Source: Brachionus koreanus
Lineage: Eukaryota > Rotifera > Eurotatoria > Ploima > Brachionidae
Length of the DNA: 64,000 nucleotides
Assembly (NCBI GenBank): GCA_016987375.1
Contig: PJRA01000509.1
Location: forward strand, 1,127,305-1,191,304
Reading direction: 5' to 3'
The notes beneath the pieces were generated by a model. It ran no database searches, was not told the DNA's origin, and saw only the letters and a program-made list of their open reading frames with translations. Both the position numbers and the translations under genes were made by a program. Below, piece after piece: positions 10,248 to 22,644 of the stretch. Within the stretch, counting starts at the first letter, position 1, and every line of letters starts with the position of its first letter.

Positions 10248-13200
10248 ATGCAATCTAGTCTAGATGGAAAAACCAACCGTGCGGCTTCGTTCACGGACTC
10301 AAAAATGATGAGCCAAGAAGTAAAACCAATGCGCTCAAGTTCAATCAATCTTTCATCTAAACCTGACAAAAACTTTTCACTCTATCAAACACCGCAGTCT
10401 TTTCTATCCATATCAAATAAGATCTTCACTGATTTATCGCAGGCTATTCAATTAGTTCAAAAATCATTTTTAGAAAAAAGCGATAAAGACAAAAAAATGA
10501 CTAATAGTGACTATCAGGTCCACGAACTTTGTCAACAATTTGATTATGTGTTTTTGCTTGGCTTGAAAAATAAAGATGAAGGCTACTGGAAAGTTGTACT
10601 CGAATTTACGCACAAAGATGTTTTAAAAGAGCTTAAAAAATTGCTAAATGTTAAAACCAGCATAGGCAGGGGCCGAGCATGGATCTATCATGCACTTAAT
10701 GAAAATTTAATGGAAAGCTATCTCAGATGCTTTTCTGACAATAAAAAATTAGTTTCAAAATTTTATTCATCCGGTGTATCGCTTGTTTCTGATGAACAAG
10801 TAATATCTTTTTATAAAATAAAACATTTTTAATAATTAAATTTATTAGTCCTTGTCTGTTTTGGTAACTCTAGTATCAGGCTTGGAAAATGTTGAATTTA
10901 AATTATTCAATGATGTACCCTATTTAGATCATTCTTGTTGGCCATCACACTTAAAACTCAAAAGACAAGTTATTGACCAAATACTGAATTCTCCGACGCA
11001 TACCCTAACACAAAAAGTGGTCGACTTGAATAATTCATTGGTAGAAACCTCACAAAATATGAGCCAGTCTCCTCCTAAAGAGACTAGAATAAAAAATCGT
11101 CCTGCCAATAATGTTTCTATCAGTGAGGATAATACAGATAGAATTTTTGTCAAACCAAAGGTTAAAATTAAAAAAAAAACAAGAAAAGAAGCTAATGTGG
11201 ACACAATGTCAAATGATGAAATTTCATCCAGTGAACAAATTGACAGTGAAATTGACAAATTAAGGAAAGAAAATAGTAAAATACTAAAAGAGCAAACAAG
11301 TGAAAAAGTAATATCAAAATCGTATGTACCGAATGATTTAGCTGCTAAATCACTCACGGCCAGTAGTCAATTTGACTCAAAAATTGAACACATTGAAACA
11401 TATTCGAAAATAATCGAAAATGCGACCAGAAATATGGACGCATGTGTTAAAGACATGAGCGATGTTTATCAAAATTATGAAAAATTTTATCAAAGTAACG
11501 AAGTTGAACAGGATTTATCAACTGAGATAGATAATGAAGACAAAATTAATAGTGTTTACGACGATTCGACTAATAAATCTATTGAATTGGCCGAATCGAA
11601 TGAGTCAAGTGAAAAAGATAAAGAAAATAGAAATGTTTTGTTTTTTTCCTCTTCGTTTTCTTCTTTGCACACCAACAACACAAATTTAGATGAAACTAGA
11701 AGTAATTCAAAAGATGAAAAAGATCGTTGTTCGGTTGACTCGAAAATTGATAATGAAAATACTTATTTAGAAGATTCGAAATATATGGAAGATCTTAAAC
11801 AAGACATTAGGTAAGTTCTCTTATTTAGTTTTGTTAGTAAAGTAAAAATACATATTTCCAATTTTCATTTATTTAGACACTATTAATCAAAAATGGATAG
11901 AAAATATTTTTAAATTATGTATTACTAGTAGTAGTAGTAGCTACTGCGGTATAGTGTTCTATACTAGCGCAAATTTCGCGCTTAGCCATTAATGCAATTG
12001 CAGTCCTTATAGATTCCATTTGAATATTTCTTTATCAATTAGTGCCTTGAAACTATTTACTGTCCTTGCTGATATTGTTTCCACTAATTGATTACATCTT
12101 TCCTTTTTTGATTAAAATTAATAACTTTTAAATTTAATGCAAAAAAAAAGGTGCAACACAGTAAGTTGCTCTTTTTTTTGCAGTATTTTATATTAATTTA
12201 GTAAATTTTAATTTATCAAAATATGAAGAATTTTTGTTTTGTTTGCATTTAAATTTCAAAATAATCAAAAGAGGAAAATTAAGCAATAAATTTTATATTA
12301 ATTAACATTTAAAAACCTTTTCAAAACAAAAATTAATTTGTAAAGTTGGTATTGTGAAATTTACTACAAATAGTAAAACAGAAAAGAATTTAATCAAACT
12401 GCGATTTTTTTCTTAAAGGTTAAAAAAAAGCTACTTTTTAAAATTCAACATAGGGCAACATTCATTGATGCATAAATAGCCATAAACCATAATTTACAAG
12501 ATTTCTCAAAACCAAAAAAAATTCAAAATTTTTTATTACAAGGTTTAATGGACTTTCATGTTTTTTTGTATTAATTTATTTTTTAGAGTTGATAACAATA
12601 CAAAACTTTTGCTTTCACTGGAAATTCTACAAAACGGATCAAATGAAGATATTTGTAAGCTTTATCAATGTACCCGTGGACACAGCCAAGGCGAAATAGA
12701 ATCAATTTTTGTTTTGATAACGACTTTTGGTCTATATATCTTGAAAAACCAGCAATCTAATGAATTGCTATCCGAGATTAATGTACAAAATGCGATTAAA
12801 TATGAAAAGGAGCTGTTCATGAGCCATGATCAAATTGATTACATTGAAGTCTCTCTTAACGATCAGTCTATTCACTTAGTTTGTTTTAATAAACGCTCAA
12901 ATTTGTGGATAACAACAGCATCACGCATTCTAACCAGGTAATTTAATTTTTTTGAATTTTTCTTGGTTTTTTGACAATTTTCAATTTGACGATTTTAGTA
13001 ATATTTTGGAAAATTTACAAGCTTCTCGTTTACAAAACAAATTTTTAAAATTAAACAAAATATCTATATTTCATGAGGCAACTCAGCAAAAATTAGCTTT
13101 AAAAAAATTTCTATCAAATGAAGAAAACACGCAGGTGATTTTTTAAAAAAAACTAAAGAATTTTTTTCATTTTGTATATTATTTTTCAGCCGCATGATAT

Positions 13201-14622
13201 AGAAATAAACGGTTATTCATTAGTATTTTGGGAAGATCAAGCATCGGCTATAAACCATATAGTGCATAAAGAAGGAACACTGTATTATTTTCTGAGAACA
13301 TCCAATACTAACTCTTCGATAGAATGGAAAAAAGCATATTTTGTTTTAAAGTAAAAATAATTTTTTTTTAATAATAATCTTAAAATTTTCTTTGAGCCTA
13401 AAAAACTTGTTAAAATTGTGATAGAATCAGCTCATACAATTATTAAAACTAATTGCTCTCTTTTTTGGAATAATAAAAAAAATTCAGCCAGAAAATAAAA
13501 TTTTATCTTACTGCTTTTTAGTTTTATTATGGTTCTCAAATTAAGATGCCTTGATAACCTTTTTTCTAAGTAAATAGTTATATTTCTGTTTTATTAGATT
13601 TTTAATTAAAGATTAGAAAACATTTAAAAATTTAATTATCAAAACTTTTAAATTGTAATTTTTACTTGATACTTTTATCACATTCATTATAAAAATTATT
13701 TTTAAAATAAATTCAAATTTAGGAATGATGTTTTGACAAAATTTAAAAACCAAAGTGACAAAAGACCACTTCAAGTCATAAAACTAGAGTAAAAAATTAT
13801 ATTGAATTAATTTCTAAAATTTTAATTTTTTTTTTTTAGTGGTGAAGATTTTTCTGGCTGTCGCAAATTCAACATTATGTCACGTCCTCATACCATTGAG
13901 TTGATATTTGCAAGATATCACTTGTATCTATCGGCCAAAAACGAAGAAGAAGCGAGTGACTGGATTCAGAGCTTTTGCGAAGTTATTTCTCTTGGGGTAA
14001 TTTTTAATTTTTTGATTAATTATAACCTCACAAGTTAAACTGACAATCTAATTTTTCTAATAAAACAGGATGAAATAAAGGTAAGGCCAAAAACCAAGCT
14101 CTTAATCAGTTATTTAAATTCAATTTTTATTCTAACAAAAATAGTATTAAATTTATATTTTTATTCAGAATTATCAGACAACAGATGTTCCGACTTTATC
14201 ATGTCTTCCATGTTGTGCTGTTACAACTAATAAAAAATTGTATTTTTGTCACGAAGATTTGATTACTGGTTTTTACCGTTTACTGGAAAATATCAAACTC
14301 GAAGAAATAAATCGATTATCTTTTGACAATGACAACCCATTTTACTGTATTTTGGTAAACTAGTTAATTATAAATTCAAAATTTTAATTCTTAGATTTAG
14401 CATGATGATATTGACTCATCCAAAATAAGATTTTGGTTCGTCTATTTTGTTGATCGGAGCGAAAGAAATGAGTTTATAACGTGTTTCAAGAAGGCATGGG
14501 AAGAAATTTTCCAAGTTCAATTGACTGTAGAAAAGCTAAAGAACATTGATATGAGAAAAAGGTGCATTAAAGGAGTCAAAATGATACAAAAATCACTTGA
14601 AAATTCATTTGACCTAAACTAG
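10248..14622 (+). CDS. PLEKHM2: PLEKHM2/SKIP homologue (RUN and PH domain lysosome-kinesin adaptor)
   Basis: In vertebrates PLEKHM2 links Arl8 on lysosomes to kinesin-1. I read ten exons: 10248-10799, 10849-11810, 12587-12937, 12999-13134, 13190-13350, 13723-13788, 13840-13996, 14069-14080, 14169-14354 and 14401-14622. All junctions are GT..AG and phases close to 934 residues; human has 1019. The RUN domain lies in exons 1-2 (LCQQFDYVFLLGLK, GRGRAWIYHALNENLMESYLR, TLVSGLENVEF). A long disordered acidic/serine linker follows, with a lysine cluster (KVKIKKKTRK). The conserved C-terminal half starts RVDNN and contains IDYIEVSLNDQSIHLVC, a PH domain (exons 5-7, YSLVFWED to EASDWIQSF) and LSCLPCCAV with YFCHED. 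Only one Trp lies in the linker exon (CWPS), so the kinesin-light-chain W-acidic motifs of vertebrates are not visible. Exon 8 is a 12-base microexon (DEIK). Confidence 0.93.
11870..12115 (-). mobile_element. LINE 3'-terminal relic with CTA-repeat tail
   Basis: In PLEKHM2 intron 2, on the minus strand, the sequence reads as the end of a non-LTR reverse transcriptase: RCNQLVETISARTVNSFKAL followed by IDKEIFKWN and a stop. This resembles the usual WN-x-LP-x-x-I-V-x-A-x-SVNSFK-x-x-LD ending of CR1/Jockey-type elements. About 100 bases beyond the stop is a run of CTA triplets (11928-11940), a simple-repeat tail as seen at LINE 3' ends. Confidence 0.6.
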
Positions 14623-15010
14623 AATTCTTCTTTTGTGATTTGAAAAAAAAAATTATATACATATGAAAAGTTGATTGTTAAAACAAAAATTGTTTCATTA
14701 TTTTCTCGAGATATCCATTTATTTATTTCAATTAACTACGAAAAACTAAATATCAATTAATAAATAGAAATTATTTTTGTAAAATTTTAATTGAGAATTT
14801 TTTCATTAAATAAATTCAATCATTATAAAAAAAAATTCTTAATTATTTGTTTTCTTATTCAAAAAAAATGCCTGTAAATATGCTTAATTTAAAAACAAAC
14901 TTTTCATTTTTGATAAATAAAAATTGAAAATTTAATTTGGTTTTTGGTTAATTTTTATTTATGATCACAAGTCTTAAAGTTAATATTTTTTAAATTAACA
15001 AGGACGAATT
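14623..15010. other. Convergent intergenic gap
   Basis: 388 bases between two convergent genes, PLEKHM2 and the COX7A-like gene. It is AT-rich and should hold both 3' untranslated regions. Nothing else is seen. Confidence 0.4.
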
Positions 15011-15357
15011 CTACAATTCTCCTCTTGAATATTTAAATAGATTAATGCATGTTGCTCCAAAAGAGGCCACAGTGCCAGCGAATACTAGGGTGACCATAAA
15101 TTTATCGGCTGTTGTTTTCCACCAGAGTGGAATACCGTCTTCTGCCTTAAATATTATTTTTTAGACAAATATTCATTTGTTGGTGACTGATCAATACTTA
15201 CAGCGTACATTTTTTGCAAATTTTGTTGTTTTTTCACATTTTTTTCAACCCATCGTTGAGCCATAGTCTTATCAGCCTCGTACACAAAAGTACTTTTATT
15301 TCGGTTGGCTACTTGACGAAAACGGTTGAACAAAATTGAACCTCTTGAAGCAGACAT
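15011..15357 (-). CDS. Cytochrome c oxidase subunit 7A-like protein
   Basis: Small nuclear-encoded subunit of mitochondrial complex IV. Two minus-strand exons, 15357-15202 and 15145-15011, separated by a 56-base GT..AG intron, give 96 residues. The start is the ATG at 15357 (MSASRGS); the open frame extends upstream only through non-ATG codons. The N-terminus is basic and Ser/Arg-rich, as for a mitochondrial presequence (SILFNRFRQVANRNK). Then comes the COX7A signature: LQKMYA joined to AEDGIPLWWK, which parallels LQK-x-x-QEDDGIP-V in other animals. One membrane helix follows (KFMVTLVFAGTVASFGATCI), then a short tail. The call rests on this short motif and on size; sequence divergence is high. 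Confidence 0.78.
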
Positions 15358-16899
15358 ATTTTGATCGAATTTTTTCAAAAAATCTAAAAAATTTATTTAA
15401 ATCGTTATTCAAAGCGTCGTATATTTTAGGATTTAACATTTTCTGATACTTAGTGTGTAAAAAGCTTTGCTAAAAACAAAATATAAAATATTCATATACT
15501 CATTTTATTTTGGAGTCAGAAAATTTATAATTTTATAAAGTATGGTTAAATTATGAATAATTTTTGAAATTTTTCTAACATGAAATTTTCTCAGTTTTAC
15601 AGAACATTTATTTATCAGTTTCGCAATATTTAACTTATTTTAAAAAAAATAAATCGTTAATAAATATTCATTTTTTGCTACTTTAAAGTTTTTACGGTAA
15701 AATTAGGTTTGATTACTTAACGTAGCTAACTCTATTTTGGGTTTATTTGATAAATAAGAATAAGAAATTAATAAAAATTTCAAAAAAATTTTATTTAGAA
15801 CACAAGTTTTAATTCGGTACAATCTTAATATTTTAATTTTGTTTCTGGATTTTTATAGAATTAGCAAAATCTCCTAAAAGTATTAAATAGTCTAATCAGA
15901 AACTTTACAATTAAAACTCAATATGCTCTAAGGAATCTAAATGAATATCTTGTTCTTTCGAAAGGAAAATTCAACGATTATATTGTAAAAAAATTTAATT
16001 TTTTTTTCTATTTTTATCAATTTATTCCTAATTGATGATTTTTAGTTTAATCTTTCATTTTTTAAATGAAAAATTAGTAATAATATTAGTTTAATTTTTA
16101 TAAAATTTTGTGCTATTTTTTGTAACTTTGATATAAATTTTAGGAACTTAATATTATGTTCCAGTTGGTGAGAATCGAAAAAGATGATTCGGATGATATA
16201 GAGACTTCGATATCTATAAAAAAGAAAATCCCCAGTCAACTAAATCTTAAAGGATCTTTAAAGAAATTCTTAAGTAATTTTTAGAGATTTTTCAGAGGTA
16301 ATCGGACATTTTTCTCTAAGAAAATCTAATTCTAGTTATCTCTGGTCAACAGCAAATTCAAGCTTGATTTTAGATTTGAATCAATTTTAAAAATTTCCTT
16401 TTATTTGCTCTTACAAGACCTTTTGAAATGAACTCTTAAATTGTCTTTTTTTTTATCAAGGATGAATTTTTAATCATGAGATCATTTCTTCCACACAAAT
16501 ATAAATTGTTTTTTTTCTTTAAAAAAAAAACGTAAATTACTAAAAGAATGGTTATAAAGTTATTTTAAAAATTTAAATTATAAACTTTCTCGATTTTTGT
16601 TAAACATTTTTGAAAGTTGAAATGAAATAATTTTTGCTATTTTAGTACTGAAATTTTTACTATGGGTTTTTTATTTGTGAGTGACAGATTATTTTTATTT
16701 GGGACCTTTTAAATTTACCTATTTTAGAATTAAAAATAATTTGAAATAAATTAAATTATAAAATGAAAAATATTAATTTTTTTATGATTTATGTACAATA
16801 TGTCAATAAAGTAATGAAATGAATTAAATTATCTTTCATTCAAATCAAATTGATAATAAAATAAATAAAAATTAACAAAATTAACAATAATTTTATGTA
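15358..16899. other. 1.5-kb intergenic region
   Basis: AT-rich with short open frames that I judge random. It should include the COX7A-like promoter and the 3' untranslated region of CMTR1. No repeats were recognised. Confidence 0.4.
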
Positions 16900-19800
16900 C
16901 TAATATCCAACTAAATTTCTCAGAAAATTAATAAAATTATCTTTTGATAATATTTCACTTTGAGCATCAATTGAATAGTCCATTTCATCTTCATTCCAAA
17001 TCCAAACGAGGCCATTTTCAAAAAATGACCTAGGACTAGCAAAAAGCCAAGGATCATTTGGCAGCGAATAGGTTGATTCCTTTGTGTCTGCTCTATAGAA
17101 GTAGTTATTGCCTGTCGACTTTGATCTTACCAAAGACCAAGGACTTTGAATGTTTTTGAAAAAGTAAATACCTGATGGGTAAACATAAAATTCACTGGCA
17201 AAATACAATGGTATATGAATAGCCTGTTTTGTTTTTGAATTTTGCTTTCCAGATTTTGCAACCAAATTTTCCAATATGGTTGATTCTATGTCTTCAATAT
17301 TAAACAAATCTTTTAGACGTATTGTATTCAAATCGACGCGACTTTTTTTTTGTATTGCTTTTACAAATATTTTTAGTCTAGCATGCCTTTTAAATTTATA
17401 AAAAACCAAATTAGAAAAATCAATCTTTGTTTCGAAAGTCCCTCACCTTTCTTGAAAATTTTCAATCTTATTATTGTTGATCAACATCATTTCACCTTGT
17501 ATAAACAAAGCGTCTATTATATGAATGGCATTAAATTTTTGCTGTCCTTTTTCCTTTTAAATAAATTTAATCTACAATCAGCAAGTAATTTTAAAAGTCT
17601 TATTTACATATCCTCTGTATTCAACAACTTTTTCGGCAAGTAATAAAGTATCCTTTGGCAATTCGATATTAAATTTTTCTAATTTTTTCCACTGCTTTGA
17701 TTTTTCAGAATTTTGATTAAATTGAGAATTTAATTCAAGTTCATACACCACGTTTCGGCCACAGCCAATCAACAAAACCAAAGTACCACAAGTCAATGCA
17801 CATTTATAGTCATGAATACTGCTTTTCTTAAAACTTTCGTTAAGTACACTTATATTTAATTCTTTAATATGAGCTTTAGCAAATGTAGACAAATCCCATT
17901 GAAGTTTAGAGCTTCTAAGCTCGTTATCTAGCTTATCGAGTGTCTTTTTGAAATCAGGCTCTGGCGGGACGACTTTCATGCGAAATTTTTCATTTTTATC
18001 CTTCATTTGATCTAACTGTTTTTTATCTGCAAACATTAGTCGTTTTTGATTTGGAAGCTTCCAATATTGTAAGCAATCATCAACAAGCTGCATTTGACGA
18101 GTGTCTTTCAAGTTCCTTAATTTACAATTGTTAGATTATTTTACTAATTTTTATTTTAAGGATTTTGAACAAATTTTTCAGATTTAATTCTATTGTAAAT
18201 TCTTTTTTTGCCTCAATTCTAAAGAAATGACTGTCTTGAAATAAAAATTTAAATACGCCTAAAACTAATTAAATACAAATTGTTGATATTTTATTAAGTA
18301 AAAATTAAATAAAAATTAAATTCGACATCTTTATATTTTAATGAATATTGTATTTTATGGATAATTTTGAAAACTAAATCTTGCTTTTTAAAAATCAAAT
18401 TTATGAAAATCTTAGCTAAAAAATTAAGCATTAAAGAAATAGTTTTCCCACGCTTAATAAGAATAAAAAGAATAGTATTTTGGCGCCAAATATATAGGTT
18501 TCTTTTTTCAAAAAACTGAAAAAACTTCACAAAAACGAAAAAAAAATTAGAAAATAATTTAGCATTGATAATTAATAGCAGACTTGTTTATAAGTCATAG
18601 TTTAAAGTCTAAGTCACAAAAAAATAAGTCAAATTTATGACTTGATTTGAGAAAAAAGTTTTAGCCACTGACTTGATTTATATCTTAATCTACATTTACT
18701 TCTTTATATTAAATATATATTTTTTTAAAAGTTTTTTTAAAATGAATTAAGAATAGAACAATCAAGTCTAACTTGTTATGATTGTAAATCCTTTGAAGTG
18801 TTATAAAATTAAATGAGCGACAAAATTTACAATTAAATAAAATATAATTAATAGTTTAGACTACATTGAAGTAAATGATCAAAATTTGATGCTGAGACAA
18901 TTTTCATGAGTAGCAAAACGCAGCCAAGTGTAATGTTGATAATTCTACTTGGATAAAATATTTGAAGACATTGGAAATTAGGCCGGATGGATTTTTCTAT
19001 CCATTTTATTTGACTCGTTTTTACACTTTTTTTCTATCAAATAGCTATTTTTCATGATTTAATTAAAATTTCTAAGTTATGATTGAACCATACGACTACT
19101 TTTATGAAAGTAATTTTTATAAACTATAAAAAAAATATTTTTATAAAAAAAAAACTCAATGCTTCTTAAACAGCTTTACGGCCATAAAGAAACCAAAACT
19201 CTTAAAATTTTAACTCTTACATTTTATTTACATCAACTGATGATATTGTAATTTTTCCCTATTCTACATAAAAATTGATAAAATTTTATTTTTTTTCGAA
19301 AATTCACAATTTCTAGCGTAAAATGCTGTAAAAAACAACAAGCCAAACATTTCTGTATAATCTATTTAATAAATTCTTACGAATTAAAGCTATGTTTAAG
19401 ATGAACTTTTCTGCTAAAAATTGGTAAGTTTACATAAATTTTATTTTTTCGACCTTAAAACTTAAATAAAAGATGAATTTATAAAAAAAAATCAACTTTT
19501 TAAAAATTCATGAAAAATTTATCACAAATCATTTCTAATGTTTTTATAAGTCAAATTTAAATTACCTGTTGGTTGCAAAAGCTTGGATTTTTTTTAAATT
19601 TAAGCATTGAATTTTTCCTATAGTTTCATTGGAATTATAAATATATTTGAAAAATTCCTCATCATTTTTCATAACACTTATCGGTACAATAGTCTCAATG
19701 TCATATGAAGACTTTTCATCTCGAAATGTTTTATTTAAGGTTTCATTTATATCAAACAAATAGTCACAAATTAAATTTTTAGAGTCCTTTGCACCTTCGC

Positions 19801-21152
19801 AAATAATGTATCGCTCCGAATTGGCTGGACGACTCGTGACTGGTTTGTGTATACAAATGCGTTCGAAGCATAAGTACATTAAGTACACAAGGCCGACACT
19901 GAACGGAGTAAACAAATCAAACAATTTGCAGACAAAGTTTCCGCCTAATCTGAGAACAGATAATGCACATAAAAATTGGCACAAATATAATTGTTTAGAC
20001 AAAATTTCTTGAATATTTTCATTTCCTTCGACAGAAAATCCCTAGAATTTATATTGAAATATTTCAAAATGTTTTTTTTATTAAAAAAAAAATTATACTC
20101 CATCGGCCATCATGAAATGCACTCCAGCATGGTTTGTTTGATCAACAATAAATTTTTGAAATTCTTTTAAATTTTTCGTTTTAGTCACATCGCCATCGCC
20201 ATTCGGTCCATCAGCGCCATAATGAGGCTCAAAAAGTTCAGGGGATCCAGCAAGAAACTCTTCGAGTTTAAAATTATTTTCTGCTTTTAAAGTAAAGCCG
20301 AAACCCTTTGCTTTCCATTTCTTTCGCCACAAAACATATTCTGAAAAACCACCAGGACCTGCACATACATCACAAAAATAAAGCGGTTCATCTGGCTCTA
20401 CTTTTGAAGTCTAAAAGATTCAAAATTCAAATTAAATTAAGTCCAAAAAAGGAAAAATTTTATACTCCATCTATCTTGTGTGGATTAGTAAACATAAAAT
20501 CAAATACAGCATCTATATTGGCCATTTTTAGAGCAGCTCTATTTTGAAAAAATTGGGATCCTATTCTTTCATATGGATTGGCTCGTGATCTTGCATTTCT
20601 CATTTCTTTGTCCTCTAAATTATCGAATATTGACTTGCATTCAAGAACTTTACTGAGTGTTTCCTGAGAACAAAAATTATACTCGTCATCGAGTATTCGC
20701 TTTTTGCTTCCTATTACTTTCCAACCCATCAAAACCTTTAAAGAAGGAGTCTCCTTTTCTAAATTCTCAAGCCAAACAGGAGTTTCAATATGGGAAACAG
20801 GATCTGTTGATTCATCCCAATAATTGACTCGCTTGGTAAAATTTTTATCTCCAAAACCTAAACCTTTGCGGCCAATTTGATTTGATTCTTCAATAGGTGC
20901 GACAATGCCTTGACTATGACGACCTAGGCCAGTTCCTTCTTTATGACCCATTTTCATCATCATTTTTAAAGCAAAATTTCCTGAATTAGATTCTGATAAT
21001 TTCTTATCAACAGTCTCATTATTTAGTGCTTGCTTGAATTCATTAGCCAAATTTGACGACTGTTCTGTACTATAAGATCGAATTCTTTTTTTAGTTGGTG
21101 AGTCTTGGTCATCGCTGTCGCTCAAAGTCTCGTTGGTTCGTTTTGAAGACAT
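16900..21152 (-). CDS. CMTR1: Cap-specific mRNA (nucleoside-2'-O-)-methyltransferase 1
   Basis: Nuclear enzyme that 2'-O-methylates the first transcribed nucleotide (cap1). Six minus-strand exons: 21152-20466, 20410-20099, 20041-19566, 18115-17608, 17541-17447 and 17386-16900; all GT..AG, phases closing to 854 residues (human 835). Order: basic N-terminus (TKKRIR), a G-patch ([19 protein letters not shown]), the RrmJ-type methyltransferase, the guanylyltransferase-like region, and a C-terminal WW-like module ([22 protein letters not shown]). SAM-binding [10 protein letters not shown] is at about 242-251. The K-D-K-E tetrad appears intact: Lys in LWRKKW (about 259), Asp332 in MADGG, Lys372 in VCKLFD and Glu409 in ANSERY. 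Intron 3 (about 1.45 kb) holds transposon relics; the other introns are tiny. Confidence 0.96.
18579..18785 (+). mobile_element. Old hAT-family terminus in CMTR1 intron 3
   Basis: The 19 bases from 18579 match the terminal repeat of the hAT element at 54620 with two mismatches (CAGACTTGTTTATAAGTCA against CAGAGTTGTTTAAAAGTCA). They are followed by the same kind of short AAGTC/GACTT subterminal repeats. The opposite end is not clear, so this is a decayed copy. Confidence 0.45.
18981..19023. repeat. 43-base dispersed repeat, copy 2
   Basis: Begins GGCCGGA and ends TATTTGACTCGTTTTT. It is nearly the same as 3855-3897: about 35 identities over 43 bases with no gap needed. The variable middle has a small inverted repeat. 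Both copies could also be read as decayed LINE coding sequence. Confidence 0.45.
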
Positions 21153-21429
21153 TTTTTTAATAAAATTTTAAATTTTTGTTTTAACTTAATTGCTTTTTTA
21201 AATAAATTTTTAAACAATCTTTTCAATTTTTATACGATGCACATATTTTATAATAATTTTTACTTACTTTAAATTTCAAATTTATTTTAACATTTTAACA
21301 TTTCACTTTTTTCCTTATAATAAAAAAAATCAAAATGATTTTCAATCAATTTAATTAAAAACTAAGATAATTTAAAAAAAGGTAACTAAATCCAGTTAAT
21401 TTGCTTAAACTTTTATTTTTTTCTCTATT

Positions 21430-21855
21430 CACTCTTTATGGACCCCATGTCATTTCTATTTAGATGAACTCTTTCGTGATTGTTGACATCCATGTTACTG
21501 CTGGTCTTCCTTCCTTACCTCGCCCTTGTGGTGTCCATTGAAGGTTCTTTTTTTGTATTCTTTTTACTTTCATAAAAGCCATCGGAATCTTTTGTTCTTA
21601 ATGCCCTGACTTAAAGGTTCTAAATTTGTTCTTTTGTATAGTTCGACAGTGTCTCAGGCCATTGTATCCCAATAATCCTTCTCAGACTTCCATATCAAAG
21701 GTATTCAGACTTCTTTTGTCAGATTCACACATCCCCCAACATTCACTTCCGTACATAAGTGTTCTTTTACTAAGAAGTTTTACAGTTTGAGTTTTGTTTC
21801 CTTGCTAAAGCTGGTTGATTTCCATACTAGTCGGAGTTTAGCTTTGCTTTAGCAA
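21430..21855 (-). mobile_element. RTE-like LINE C-terminal relic
   Basis: Minus-strand pieces in shifting frames read GSECWGMCESDKRSLNTFDM, then EGLLGYNGLRHC, then WTPQGRGKEGRPAVTWMSTI and IEMTWGP. This is the familiar C-terminal block of endonuclease/reverse-transcriptase retrotransposons (YG-x-ECW..K..LN.FD.K, then GRRKRGRP-x-x-TW and M-x-W). Several frameshifts and stops show it is dead. It lies directly upstream of CMTR1. Confidence 0.7.
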
Positions 21856-22049
21856 GTCGAAAAAAAAACTCTTAATTTTTTTCAAATATAATTTAAAATA
21901 GACGATGCAGCTAAACGATAGCTCGAAATACTTAAACATTTAAATTAATAAATAAATAAATGCATGTAATCTAGTTATTAAATGTCTAAATTATAAATAA
22001 AAATGTAACTCATAATGCCTATAAATTTTTTTAAAAATCTAATTTAATT

Positions 22050-22182
22050 TTTATTTGGCCGGTCTACACACAGTTTGTCCTTTAAAAGACGGCTCACATA
22101 CGGCTGGCCAATTTACGGACGGTCTAAAATCCGGCCGTTTATATCGGCCGGCCAAAGTTGTTCGTTAGCCAACACTAGTAAA
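22050..22182 (-). mobile_element. GC-rich transposon-like terminus with GGCCGG repeats
   Basis: A GC-rich patch in very AT-rich DNA. It has several copies of GGCCGG or CCGGCC and of GACGG/CCGTC, and read on the minus strand it begins TAGTGTTGGCTAACGAAC. That resembles hAT-type ends (CAGTGTTGGC). I cannot find a matching second end, so it is a partial or solo terminus. Confidence 0.4.
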
Positions 22183-22644
22183 TAGAACGCTTTAAAAAAG
22201 GTTATGTTGTGTGTTTGGTGGAATTTTCAAGAGGTAATCCACTTTGAACTGGTTCCAGACGGTATGTGCTAAAAATGCAAAACTTCATTCTGAACAATAA
22301 GAACGAAACAACTCTATTAATTAATATATTAATTTAGTTGTTTATCTGTATCAAGCTTGAGTTCCTTCTGAATAAAATTTAAACAAATAATTAAAAAACT
22401 TTAATTTGGGATAAGGGTTTTCTTTATTTTAATTTTATATAAAATTGACTGACTTACGATCAAGCCAAGGGTTTTTTCATTTTACTTATGAGTAATTTTT
22501 TTTCATCTCTCTTCGTCAGTTTTTGACTAAAAATATTTAAATAAAGCAAAATAAAAAAATAAAGAAAAAAAGGTTAAATAATTTTAAATAAAATATAGAG
22601 AAAATTAAAATTAATGTATTGAAATAGCTAGAGTCATGACATGT

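Noticed and set aside
10929..11357. 142-codon minus-strand frame in PLEKHM2 exon 2
   Set aside because: It is antisense to a confirmed exon and reads as Ser/Phe/Leu-rich noise.
16042..16239. 65-codon minus-strand frame upstream of the COX7A-like gene
   Set aside because: Low complexity, no family match, no splice context.
18294..18530. 78-codon minus-strand frame in CMTR1 intron 3
   Set aside because: It is dominated by Phe, Lys, Ile and Leu, as expected by chance in AT-rich DNA, and does not fit the CMTR1 chain.
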